DNA of 64,000 nucleotides from a virus: positions 62,001-126,000 of IMG/VR virus record IMGVR_UViG_3300032285_004054; one strand, given 5' to 3'. A model generated the notes under the pieces. That model saw only the letters and a program-made list of their open reading frames with translations, did not search any database and had not been told where the DNA came from. Numbering within the stretch: the first letter of the stretch is position 1; every line of letters begins with the position of its first letter. Of this stretch, positions 9,948-17,338 are shown one piece after another. The position numbers and the translations under genes are program-made.

Positions 9948-11384
9948 ATGTCTATTTCTAATAAACAGTGGGATGATTTTACATGTACGAATGCTCGTAT
10001 TAATCCTAATTGTGTAGGTAAATATTGTGAATCTTGGAGTTGGAGATCTCGAAAATCGGTTAACGCAAAAGATCCTATTACATGGGCTGATACTAAAAAC
10101 GGTCATAAGTATGCTGCTACATGGATTCCTCGATTGGCGGATTGCCCTGATGTTGTTGTAGGTGCTCCTTGTTCGACTGGTATCTGGCATGTAAATATAC
10201 CTAATATTGACGATAACTGGAATAATCTTATTACAACACCTGTAACACAAGATTGCTATTATACTGGTGTAGTTAGTAAGGATAATATTATATATCTAAC
10301 AACATCTACGCAAATTAAGGTTCTTTCATCTAATTATGAAGCAACACTTTTTGACGGTAGATTATTTTTCAGTACTGGTTTTAACTATGTTAATATACAA
10401 GGTATAGGTATTGATAGTAAAAATAAAATTTACGTTTTAGATAAAGGGTTAAATAAAATAGCGTGTTACTTAAACAGTAAGGCAATACCGCTTAATAACG
10501 AACAACCGTTTACTACATGGGGCGGGTTTGGAGGTAGAAGATCATCTACAAGATTTAATCAACCGAGTGATTTACATATTGATAATATTGATTATATATG
10601 GGTCGCAGATACAGGTAACGCTTGTATAAAGAGATATACAAATACAGGTGCTTGGGCGCAAACAATTATCGATGATGTAAATATGGGGTATAGTAATCCA
10701 CCTATTAGTATGTCAGTCGATGTAAGTGGTAACTGTCACGTATTAACTAATAACGGTGTCTACGTTTATAATAGTAGTACATCATCTATCACACTAACAG
10801 GTACACCTATTTATAGTTATAAGTTTAGTCAATATACAACCCAAACACCTAAAAAAATAACAAATAACTATAAAAGAGAAATGATGTATATAGTGTTTGA
10901 TGACATAGTTTTAAAGTATTTTAGAACAGGTGTTTTTGCTAGTAAGATAATTAACACAGTACCAGGGTTAAGCGGTATACAAGCTCTATATCATGATGAG
11001 CATAGAAATTTATTGGTTACATTTCAAGATAATATCTACAAAGATATTGACTTAATGATATTAAAACATAATAAAGGCGTTCTACCGGATAATTTCTGGT
11101 CAAAAGAACAGTTACTAATTAATAAGGAAGAGTATGTACAGAATTGGGTCTATAATAAATCGTTTCAACGCTTATGGGATGATATAGAATTTATGAGACA
11201 TACCATATTCTATAAAAATACTAATAAATGCAATACATACGTGCCACCTATTTACAGTAAAGAGGAGGTTACAGTAGGGCAAAACGAAATTGTTACATCT
11301 ACTGTTATAAACCGTTGTATTGATAAGCTTTGGGCAAATTACGAAACACTAATAAATTACTTTGATCCGAATTGTAAAAGCTAA
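9948..11384 (+). CDS. NHL-type beta-propeller virion protein, 478 aa
   Basis: Residues about 140-280 contain well-formed NHL repeats: FNYVNIQGIGIDSKNKIYVLD, FNQPSDLHIDNIDYIWVADTGNACIKRY and ISMSVDVSGNCHVLTNNGVYVY. Such repeats build a beta-propeller used for protein, glycan or RNA binding. The N-terminus is rich in Trp and Cys, including a Trp-Arg-rich stretch at residues 25-30. The last 100 residues are alpha-helical in character. Located in the fibre block, so a baseplate or fibre-connector role is likely but not shown. TATTTTTTAACAAT precedes the ATG without a good late box. Confidence 0.6.
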   Translation: MSISNKQWDDFTCTNARINPNCVGKYCESWSWRSRKSVNAKDPITWADTKNGHKYAATWIPRLADCPDVVVGAPCSTGIWHVNIPNIDDNWNNLITTPVTQDCYYTGVVSKDNIIYLTTSTQIKVLSSNYEATLFDGRLFFSTGFNYVNIQGIGIDSKNKIYVLDKGLNKIACYLNSKAIPLNNEQPFTTWGGFGGRRSSTRFNQPSDLHIDNIDYIWVADTGNACIKRYTNTGAWAQTIIDDVNMGYSNPPISMSVDVSGNCHVLTNNGVYVYNSSTSSITLTGTPIYSYKFSQYTTQTPKKITNNYKREMMYIVFDDIVLKYFRTGVFASKIINTVPGLSGIQALYHDEHRNLLVTFQDNIYKDIDLMILKHNKGVLPDNFWSKEQLLINKEEYVQNWVYNKSFQRLWDDIEFMRHTIFYKNTNKCNTYVPPIYSKEEVTVGQNEIVTSTVINRCIDKLWANYETLINYFDPNCKS

Positions 11385-11391
11385 TTTATAG

Positions 11392-11399
11392 TATAAATA
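11392..11399 (+). promoter_or_regulatory. T4-type late promoter box TATAAATA
   Basis: Perfect consensus; first base 20 nt before the ATG at 11412. Confidence 0.75.
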
Positions 11400-11411
11400 A
11401 TTTACACACAT

Positions 11412-11882
11412 ATGTCTTGTACTGCTATTTCAAATATACCTGCAACAGAATGTATAGGTAATTCGTTAGCTACTATTAACGGTAATTTTACTTCGTTACA
11501 TACAGATGTTTGTAGTAAAGTGGACCGCGCAGGCGATACTTTAACGGGGCCTTTAAACTTTGATGGTCAACAAATACAACGATTTTCCGCTAATGTTATT
11601 ACAAAAGCATCAGATTTTATACTTGATGCAACTCATAACGGAGCAATAATTTTAGTTGATAGTGGTGCTACTGTAACTGTTACATTCCCTCAAGGTGTTT
11701 TATCTGTTGGTTTTAATTTAGTTTTAATACAGATGGGAGTAGGTACAATAAAAATGGGTACAACAGGCTCTGCAGCAATTATTAACGTAAATAATGCTCT
11801 AGCTACACGTAAGCAATACGCTCAATTAAACTTAGCAGTAGTCCGTGCGGATGTAGCTTGGATATCTGGTGATATTGTCTAA
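11412..11882 (+). CDS. Short fibre protein with conserved docking N-terminus, 156 aa
   Basis: Residues 3-40 (IPATECIGNSLATINGNFTSLHTDVC) carry the same N-terminal block found in five other proteins here (13015, 41352, 42129, 42919, 43617). Residues 40-60 (KVDRAGDTLTGPLNFDGQQI) match the classic tail-fibre motif GDxMTGxLxF. The C-terminal half is beta-rich (VTVTFPQGVLSVGFNLVLIQMG). It therefore looks like a compact fibre or connector that docks to the same site as its relatives. A perfect late promoter box lies just upstream. Confidence 0.7.
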   Translation: MSCTAISNIPATECIGNSLATINGNFTSLHTDVCSKVDRAGDTLTGPLNFDGQQIQRFSANVITKASDFILDATHNGAIILVDSGATVTVTFPQGVLSVGFNLVLIQMGVGTIKMGTTGSAAIINVNNALATRKQYAQLNLAVVRADVAWISGDIV

Positions 11883-11884
11883 TT

Positions 11885-12997
11885 ATGTTTGGGGTATATA
11901 CTTTAAGAGCGACATCAAACAATACGTTTGTAATGCCTGACCCTCTTAATAAGTTTACCTTACAAGGGGAAGGAGGGTATCAATCATACGCATACACTTT
12001 TGTTGATAGAGGTACTTGCTATTTTAGTGCCCAAGAAAAAAACGGATATATTAGTGATATAATTAGTAACCAAAATCTAATAAAAACTTTAACACTTGGT
12101 TCGTATACCTATTATTATGTTGAAAACATATTAAAAATTGCCTCTGGTAATGCAAATAAAGTAATGATATATCAAGACGGTAGTATTGATATCGGGGGTA
12201 AGAGAACAAAATTTCCTTGGATAGCAGATAATCTATATAATTTTGCAGATATTTTTTGTCCGTCGAATTACGCTGCGTATTATACACAGTTTTTTCTTAT
12301 GAAGACTGGTGAATTATATGAAGTTAATTGTAATACGAAAACAAAAACTTTATTATTATCAGATGTTAATAATATTTTATGTAGAAACCCTTCACATGCT
12401 TGTGATATCTTAGTAGCAAAAAATAACGGTGAAGTCTGGCATGCTTGGCTTAAAAATAGTGGTGGTAATAGAAACAGCGGGCAAGCATCAGGTGTTTGTC
12501 AGGTTGTAGGGCTGAACGTACAGGATATCTATTTTTCAACTATAGCAGATAATCCTTGGGGGGCTTTTATCTGTTATAGTAGTGATAAAAGAAAACTTTA
12601 CAGATTAACAACAGATAGTGTAGGTCGTCATACAAGTGTAGATCCTACACCGTATATAACACTCACCGATCCAGACGAACATTACTTACATGGTCAAGGT
12701 AATGAATTTCATACTGTAGTTATTACTAATAAAAAACTATATGATTATCATGATAGAGGATGGAATGCAGATTACTACGACGTACATACGTATGATTTTC
12801 TAAATGGTGTACAGATATCTACACCTACTGCTTATTCTATGATGATTGAAGCAACAGACGGTTACTACTTTATGGATCAAACTGGAGCAGAACAGCAAAA
12901 TGTTACTGAGAGAGAAAAATACGGCTTAAACGCACCTATTAAATATGATTTCTATAACACTTTAGTAACTTATTTGAAGGCAAAACGAACTCTTTAA
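11885..12997 (+). CDS. Virion surface protein, possible propeller fold, 370 aa
   Basis: Not recognised. The N-terminus GVYTLRATSNNTFVMPDPLNKF is followed by several similar beta-strand units with Tyr/Asp turns (for example KVMIYQDGSIDIGG, FFLMKTGELYEVN, ILVAKNNGEVWHAW). The spacing hints at an RCC1/Kelch-like propeller. It begins 2 nt after the preceding short fibre gene and probably shares its transcript. No catalytic motif is apparent. Role within the fibre block is inferred. Confidence 0.55.
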   Translation: MFGVYTLRATSNNTFVMPDPLNKFTLQGEGGYQSYAYTFVDRGTCYFSAQEKNGYISDIISNQNLIKTLTLGSYTYYYVENILKIASGNANKVMIYQDGSIDIGGKRTKFPWIADNLYNFADIFCPSNYAAYYTQFFLMKTGELYEVNCNTKTKTLLLSDVNNILCRNPSHACDILVAKNNGEVWHAWLKNSGGNRNSGQASGVCQVVGLNVQDIYFSTIADNPWGAFICYSSDKRKLYRLTTDSVGRHTSVDPTPYITLTDPDEHYLHGQGNEFHTVVITNKKLYDYHDRGWNADYYDVHTYDFLNGVQISTPTAYSMMIEATDGYYFMDQTGAEQQNVTEREKYGLNAPIKYDFYNTLVTYLKAKRTL

Positions 12998-13005
12998 TAT
13001 AAATA
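12998..13005 (+). promoter_or_regulatory. T4-type late promoter box TATAAATA
   Basis: Perfect consensus; first base 17 nt before the ATG at 13015. It begins at the stop codon of the previous gene. Confidence 0.75.
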
Positions 13006-13014
13006 ATCTTATAT

Positions 13015-13971
13015 ATGTCTTGTGACGGAACAACATACACATCTCAAATACCCGAAACCGACTGCATAGGTGATTCGTTAACTACTATTAATAGTAATTT
13101 CAGTGCACTAGACGTTAGCGTATGTTCATTAAGTGCTGCGATCGGTAGTATTGCAGGAATTGACATTGATAATGTTTATGATGCAACACCAATCGGTACT
13201 GTCGTTTATTTTGCTGCTTCTGCTGCTCCTGTCGGTTGGTTTGAGTGTTACGGACAATCTTTAGATAAAACACTTTATAAACCACTCTTTGATGTTATCG
13301 GTTATACATATGGTGGTTCTGGAAACAATTTTAATCTTCCTGATTTAAGAGGTCAATTCGTAAGAGGCTGGGACCATGGAGCTGGTGTTGATAGTGGAAG
13401 AGCTTTTGGTAGTTCGCAAGATGATGCGTTTAAATCTCACGCTCACGGATTTTCGCTTCCAGATGGAACCGTTGGTGGTGGTGACGCTTATGCAAGCACA
13501 TATACTAGAATAAACGATTACGGTAGAACAACAGGCGCTGAAGGTGATACCGAGACTCGCCCCAAAAACGTAGCACTTCTTCCTTGTATCAAATACGCTC
13601 AAGTTCAAGCGTTAACACAAGTTGGCTTAAGTGCTCAAAATGTTTTAAATGTAGTTAATAATTTAAGCCCAGGGGTTGCTAAAGCTTGGGTGAATTTTGA
13701 CGGTACAACAGGTGTGTATAGAGGTACACCATATAACGTTTCAGGCATTACAAAAAACGGGTCCGGAGACTGGACAGTACATTTTGCAAATAATTTAGCT
13801 GATGCAAATTATACCGTAACAGCTCAATGGGGCAACGCGACTCATACAAGTGATACCGGTATATATGTTAGTTTGGGATCTTTATCAGCTAGTGGATTTG
13901 AAATATTTTCTCAAACTTCTGGTTCTATGTATAACCCTGCAGTTTTTTGTATACAGGTTTTTGGTAGTTAA
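13015..13971 (+). CDS. Tail collar-domain fibre protein, 318 aa
   Basis: Residues 8-40 (IPETDCIGDSLTTINSNFSALDVSVC) are the shared docking block. Residues about 60-125 form a Phage Tail Collar domain: PIGTVVYFAASAAPVGWFECYGQ, then YKPLFDVIGYTYGG, then FNLPDLRGQFVRGWDHG. A collar-type C-terminal element follows (FGSSQDDAFKSHAHG and RPKNVALLPCIKYAQ). The last 100 residues form a further beta-rich domain. The protein is a trimeric short-fibre type in the manner of T4 gp12 and similar receptor-binding fibres. The next gene is a fibre assembly protein. Confidence 0.8.
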   Translation: MSCDGTTYTSQIPETDCIGDSLTTINSNFSALDVSVCSLSAAIGSIAGIDIDNVYDATPIGTVVYFAASAAPVGWFECYGQSLDKTLYKPLFDVIGYTYGGSGNNFNLPDLRGQFVRGWDHGAGVDSGRAFGSSQDDAFKSHAHGFSLPDGTVGGGDAYASTYTRINDYGRTTGAEGDTETRPKNVALLPCIKYAQVQALTQVGLSAQNVLNVVNNLSPGVAKAWVNFDGTTGVYRGTPYNVSGITKNGSGDWTVHFANNLADANYTVTAQWGNATHTSDTGIYVSLGSLSASGFEIFSQTSGSMYNPAVFCIQVFGS

Positions 13972-13979
13972 TTAATGTT

Positions 13980-14399
13980 ATGTCATTTATATTATATCCA
14001 CAAGTTAATAAACAATTAGCAGTAGTAACACCTACAGGCATTCTTTCTATTGAAGAAGTTATTGTACAAACTGTTCCTCCTGATACATCCTATAAAGTTG
14101 TTGATACACTTAATGTTGATCATTACTTTTTTGATGCTTACGAATATGACGAAGAACTAGGAGCTGTAGTTAATTTTGAAAAAGCTAAAGAAATACAGCG
14201 TAATAGATGGAGAGCTGCTAGAACACCGCTTCTACAACAACTCGATATAGAATTTCAAAGAGCACAAGAGTCAGGTGAAACAGCAGCGTTACAGCGTGTT
14301 GTAGCTAAGAAAATAGCACTAAGAGGTGTTACTGACACGCCACTACCTGATGATCTTGAAGGTATAAAAAATACCTGGCCTGACGTATTAAATAGTTAA
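13980..14399 (+). CDS. Tail fibre assembly protein-like, 139 aa
   Basis: The C-terminal half (RNRWRAARTPLLQQLDIEFQ, then RAQESGETAALQRVVAKKIALRGVTDTPL, then WPDVL) matches the helix-rich element common to phage tail fibre assembly proteins (DUF4376-like), in which a long helix is followed by LRDxT and a terminal WP. It lies 8 nt after the collar fibre gene, as expected for a dedicated chaperone. The N-terminal 60 residues are a small beta domain. Likely non-structural or transiently bound. Confidence 0.65.
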   Translation: MSFILYPQVNKQLAVVTPTGILSIEEVIVQTVPPDTSYKVVDTLNVDHYFFDAYEYDEELGAVVNFEKAKEIQRNRWRAARTPLLQQLDIEFQRAQESGETAALQRVVAKKIALRGVTDTPLPDDLEGIKNTWPDVLNS

Positions 14400-14421
14400 A
14401 ATTCTAACAAATTAGCATAAA

Positions 14422-14429
14422 TATAAATA
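14422..14429 (+). promoter_or_regulatory. T4-type late promoter box TATAAATA (tandem with CATAAATA)
   Basis: Two overlapping boxes, CATAAATA at 14416-14423 and TATAAATA at 14422-14429, lie 19 and 13 nt before the ATG at 14435. The first gives the usual spacing. Confidence 0.7.
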
Positions 14430-14434
14430 CATAT

Positions 14435-15163
14435 ATGAGCAATCCTCTATCGGACATCTACTCCAAAATCCTTTTAAACGAAACCGAATCCAATGTCGTA
14501 GTACCTGCTGGCAAATTAGAAATCGCCAAGGGAGGTAAAGAACCTCTTATCAAGGACGGCGGAGATGAGAAGGCCAAGAAGAACCTCAACAAGCCTGAAG
14601 AAGGCAAGGTTGAGGATGGCGAACTCGAGGAACTTAAAGATTCTATGAACACCCCAACAACAAAGAGCGCCTTCGAAGGTACGTTCGAAAAGCTCTTCAA
14701 AGCCACGCTCACAGAAGACGTAGCCGAAGACGCTGCTTCCGCTGTTGAGCCTGAAGTACCAACAACCCCTGAAGATTCTCACGAAGAGATCGAAGACACT
14801 CATGATGAGGTCGGTGATCTTGCTAGTGATCTTCGCGATATCATTGACAAGCTAGAAGCAATTCTTGACAAGGTCGGTGGTGTTGATCACACAGAAGGTG
14901 AACACGATGAAGACATGGAAACCGAACTCGGTGAAGCCGTTTCTGAGCCTGAATTAAAGCCTCTCGGTGATAAGACAGCCTCTTTAAAGAGCACCAAGAA
15001 GTTCACAACTTCCAATGTCAAGCCTCATGGTGGTAAGGCCTCTCATGGAGATATCTCCGAAGAGCCTGAACTCAAGCCTCTCGCTGACAAGTCTGCTGCT
15101 CTAAGAAGCACAAAGAAGTTTGCTGCTAACTCCTCCGTTAAGGTTGGCGATTTCTTCAAATAA
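14435..15163 (+). CDS. Highly charged candidate internal head/core protein, 242 aa
   Basis: Charged, low-complexity protein. Residues 1-17 (SDIYSKILLNET) could be a capsid-targeting peptide with a gp21-type cut after LNE; a second such site is FEKLFKATLTE (residues 84-94). Residues 110-165 are acidic and coiled-coil-like. The C-terminus holds two copies of EPELKPLxDKxAxLxSTKKF (171-190 and 210-229) and ends KVGDFFK. G+C and codon choice (many AAG, CTC, GTC, GAG) are visibly higher than in neighbours, as in the capsid and scaffold genes, suggesting high expression. A tandem late box precedes it and a strong terminator follows it. Function as a head protein is inference. Confidence 0.55.
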   Translation: MSNPLSDIYSKILLNETESNVVVPAGKLEIAKGGKEPLIKDGGDEKAKKNLNKPEEGKVEDGELEELKDSMNTPTTKSAFEGTFEKLFKATLTEDVAEDAASAVEPEVPTTPEDSHEEIEDTHDEVGDLASDLRDIIDKLEAILDKVGGVDHTEGEHDEDMETELGEAVSEPELKPLGDKTASLKSTKKFTTSNVKPHGGKASHGDISEEPELKPLADKSAALRSTKKFAANSSVKVGDFFK

Positions 15164-15185
15164 GACTTAATAAAAGTTAAAATAG

Positions 15186-15215
15186 AAATAGCTCCTAGAA
15201 ATAGGAGCTATTTTT
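15186..15215 (+). terminator. Rho-independent terminator
   Basis: Perfect 12-bp stem (AAATAGCTCCTA / TAGGAGCTATTT) with a GAAA tetraloop, running into a T tract, 23 nt after the stop codon of the 242-aa gene. It isolates this high-expression gene from the next late box. Confidence 0.85.
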
Positions 15216-15229
15216 GTATACCTAAACGG

Positions 15230-15237
15230 CATAAATA
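15230..15237 (+). promoter_or_regulatory. T4-type late promoter box CATAAATA
   Basis: One mismatch to TATAAATA, located just after the terminator; first base 13 nt before the ATG at 15243. Confidence 0.6.
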
Positions 15238-15242
15238 CTATT

Positions 15243-15830
15243 ATGAATTTGTTCGAAAACTCTTATAAAGACGGCTATTTAAAATACCATAACAATTATA
15301 TTGTGCCTAATAGTTTAGATCCTAGAACATTCTATTATCCTCCTGAAGGCGGAGACCCTGTATTACACCCTGAAATTAAATTACAAGTATTAACAGATAT
15401 CGCTAGATTCAATACTCTTGAGGGAGACTTTGGGACAACAAGAGTTAAAGAGTATTATCTAATAGGACCTATACTTAAACCCGGTGCTTCTGATCGCTGT
15501 CCTATTTTTATTAAAGTACAGCTTGAAGAGAATAATCTAACAGATGTACTAAAAGAAAAGATTTTAAATTGTATGAAGGATATTGACGGTAGATTAGCTA
15601 CCGGTACCCAACATCCTGTTATGTATATACCGACAGTTAGACCTTTAAACCCAGATGATTATGATTCTGCCTATCACCCTTATACAGATAAATGGGTTAA
15701 GAAAGTTAGATCATTAGGTGAAGGTGTTAGCTCACTTGAAGGGTTAGCAAAAGACCCTGCTAAAAAGAAAAAGAAGCACGCTTTAGTTCGTGGTCAATTA
15801 CGTAAACATCTACATCAAACTAAACACTAA
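15243..15830 (+). CDS. Unknown protein upstream of gp14; possible degenerate nucleotidyltransferase, 195 aa
   Basis: Residues 60-120 (YYLIGPILKPGASDRCPIFIKVQ, later GTQHPVMYI, then a Trp-Val-Lys-Lys element near residue 150) loosely recall a nucleotidyltransferase-like family that I remember from marine T4-like phages, with GSxLxxxYxxxSDIDVxV. Here the usual paired acidic residues are not evident, so an active enzyme is doubtful. The C-terminus is strongly basic (AKKKKKHALVRGQLRKHLHQ), suggesting nucleic acid contact. The stop overlaps the start of the gp14-like neck gene (TAATG), so the two are translationally coupled. Confidence 0.45.
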   Translation: MNLFENSYKDGYLKYHNNYIVPNSLDPRTFYYPPEGGDPVLHPEIKLQVLTDIARFNTLEGDFGTTRVKEYYLIGPILKPGASDRCPIFIKVQLEENNLTDVLKEKILNCMKDIDGRLATGTQHPVMYIPTVRPLNPDDYDSAYHPYTDKWVKKVRSLGEGVSSLEGLAKDPAKKKKKHALVRGQLRKHLHQTKH

Positions 15831-16507
15831 TGAACAAAGTTCGTTATTTAAATAAAAGTCTTAACGCCAACGAAAGAGAAAATTACTCTAAATGGTGGAA
15901 AGAGCAGATTGAACACTACGGTGTTTCTACGACCTACTATACAAACGGTTTTGGTTTAACCTCCCAAGATTTAATTTACGGAGAAGATCCTACATCAACA
16001 TATCTTAGTTCTGGACCTGTAATTATGGTTACAGATATTACTAACGATTCTATTTTATTATCTAAGTTTGGTATTATGGCTGATTGTGATATGACAGCCG
16101 TTATACATATATCTTCTTTCTATGAAACGTTTGGTTTCGGGGCTGAACCTAAATCTGGTGATCTTATTGAATTAAAAGAATACGGAGGTTTTGGTGATAG
16201 ACCAGGCGGGAGAGGAGCTCCTATCTATCAAATAACCGAGCGTGATGATCAATACTTACCTTTAACTAATCACCTTATGGGTCATTATGTTTGGTATATC
16301 AAGTGCAAGCGCTTCGAGTACTCATCAGAGCCTGGCGTTCACGCTGAACCTGTTAATACCCAACCTGATGATAGTGGCGGATATGGCAGATTACCAGAAG
16401 GTGTTAACCCTGCCGAGCTTACAGTATCAGAACCTGATAGCGCTGATGCTGAAGCCGGAAAGATATTTGAGTATGGTGATCTTAGTAACCCTTACGGTAA
16501 CTATTAA
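15830..16507 (+). CDS. 14: Neck protein, T4 gp14-like, 225 aa
   Basis: Head-completion/neck protein joining head and tail. Key gp14 landmarks in order: YGVSTTYYTNGFGLTSQDLIYGED (T4 has the equivalent YYVPREYVSPDLIFGED), LLSKFGIMADCDMTAVIHI, PKSGDLIELKEYGG, a bridging PIYQITERDDQYLPLTN, and YIKCKRFEYSSE. Length is close to the T4 protein (about 256 aa). The C-terminal 60 residues are acidic and low complexity. It overlaps the upstream gene by one base and ends convergently, overlapping the next minus-strand gene by 4 nt. Confidence 0.75.
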   Translation: MNKVRYLNKSLNANERENYSKWWKEQIEHYGVSTTYYTNGFGLTSQDLIYGEDPTSTYLSSGPVIMVTDITNDSILLSKFGIMADCDMTAVIHISSFYETFGFGAEPKSGDLIELKEYGGFGDRPGGRGAPIYQITERDDQYLPLTNHLMGHYVWYIKCKRFEYSSEPGVHAEPVNTQPDDSGGYGRLPEGVNPAELTVSEPDSADAEAGKIFEYGDLSNPYGNY

Positions 16508-16797
16508 TCAACTTTATCTGCAAGCGCAGCAATATAGTTTACTAGATCAATAGCTGTATCTTTACGATACCCGCCTGCAAACCGTGAATACTTTTGATCG
16601 ATAAAGGTAGCAAGCGCTATCACTTTACACACGTCATCAGTAATTTCAGCATTTTGATATTGCTTCAATAATGACTTTGTAAGATGCCAACAGCCATCCT
16701 TGCCCCAGGTATCAGCGTATTGATCGCCTCGTTCTTGCATTGTCTTTGCAACCTCTTTAAGAGTATTGGTTGCAGAAGAAATAAATTCGTTAGCCAT
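16504..16797 (-). CDS. Small conserved phage protein, possible nucleotide-metabolism family, 97 aa
   Basis: Residues 15-35 (AKTMQERGDQYADTW) and 55-95 (VCKVIALATFIDQKYSRF, then RKDTAIDLVNYIAALAD) follow the pattern ERGxxYGxx...DxxIDLxxYxxL. I recall this from short phage proteins linked to nucleotide modification or MazG-like folds (DUF6378/DUF1599 type). Family assignment is tentative. Start overlaps the previous gene's stop (TAATG at 16797), so it is cotranslated with the 89-aa gene. Confidence 0.45.
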   Translation of the reverse strand: MANEFISSATNTLKEVAKTMQERGDQYADTWGKDGCWHLTKSLLKQYQNAEITDDVCKVIALATFIDQKYSRFAGGYRKDTAIDLVNYIAALADKVD

Positions 16798-17066
16798 TAT
16801 CGGTTACCGAGCCAGTCGATAGTATTAGCGGATGTTACTTCAGTAATGTCAAAATATAGACTATGAGTGGTGCCTCCTGCCTCCACTGCGTAAGCTTTAA
16901 TCTTACGTGGAGTCTTAGAATAAGGTACTACTCTGTCTAAAGTAGATTCACTTACAATGTTGTAATTAGTACCGAACTCAGCTGCAATAGCTGCATTTAA
17001 GAACTGATTAATATCAGTACCTTGTACTTGATGTGGCTTTACTTGAAAGATAGTAGGTGTAGTCAT
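16797..17066 (-). CDS. Hypothetical protein, 89 aa
   Basis: Not recognised. Two halves are visible: a helical segment (INQFLNAAIAAEFGTNY) and a beta-rich C-terminal part with basic residues (YSKTPRKIKAYAVEAGG). Middle gene of a minus-strand trio with tight spacing: 8 nt from the upstream gene and a 1-nt overlap with the downstream gene. The upstream sequence ACTAAATAGAATC has only a weak resemblance to the late box. Confidence 0.6.
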   Translation of the reverse strand: MTTPTIFQVKPHQVQGTDINQFLNAAIAAEFGTNYNIVSESTLDRVVPYSKTPRKIKAYAVEAGGTTHSLYFDITEVTSANTIDWLGNR

Positions 17067-17074
17067 GATTCTAT

Positions 17075-17260
17075 TTAGTTCTTCTTGTTTTTATTAGCAA
17101 CCTCTTTCTTTTCCTTCTTAATAAGACCGAGCATAGTATGCTTAAAGTCACGTGTTTCATTGTACCAGTTCTCAAGATCCTTACCTCCGAGACCCTTTGG
17201 AGGCTGTAGATTCCAGATCTTGCTTGTTTTTAACATTTGTTTAGATGGCCAGATATGCAT
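17075..17260 (-). CDS. Hypothetical basic protein, 61 aa
   Basis: Start chosen at the internal ATG (17260, MHIWPSKQM) rather than the longer hydrophobic upstream extension, whose DNA is the promoter region of the divergent nuclease gene. The C-terminus is Lys-rich (LIKKEKKEVANKNKKN). Residues 16-35 (WNLQPPKGLGGKDLENWYNE) form the likely folded core. First gene of the minus-strand trio. No family recognised. Confidence 0.5.
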   Translation of the reverse strand: MHIWPSKQMLKTSKIWNLQPPKGLGGKDLENWYNETRDFKHTMLGLIKKEKKEVANKNKKN

Positions 17261-17305
17261 AAGATTAGAATTAGATATTAAAATAAAAGATAGATATATC
17301 AAGCT

Positions 17306-17333
17306 TGTTTTTTATTTTTTTGCAGGTATAATG
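17306..17333 (+). promoter_or_regulatory. Possible sigma70-type promoter before the FEN nuclease gene
   Basis: TTGTTT at 17306-17311 and a perfect TATAAT at 17328-17333 are 16 nt apart. The ATG at 17339 lies only 6 nt after the -10 box, so the transcript would be leaderless. This differs from the late boxes elsewhere and suits an earlier-expressed replication gene. Sequence pattern only. Confidence 0.5.
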
Positions 17334-17338
17334 CTTTT

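Noticed and set aside
14458-14803. Two overlapping minus-strand frames opposite the 242-aa gene
   Set aside because: Explained by the higher G+C of that gene, which lowers stop frequency on the antisense strand; no start context.
16684-16866. Plus-strand frame opposite two small minus-strand genes
   Set aside because: The minus-strand genes have TAATG coupling and conserved-looking proteins; the plus frame crosses both with no promoter box.
17261-17302. N-terminal extension of the 61-aa gene
   Set aside because: Hydrophobic AT-rich extension overlaps the promoter region of the nuclease gene; ATG 17260 is preferred.
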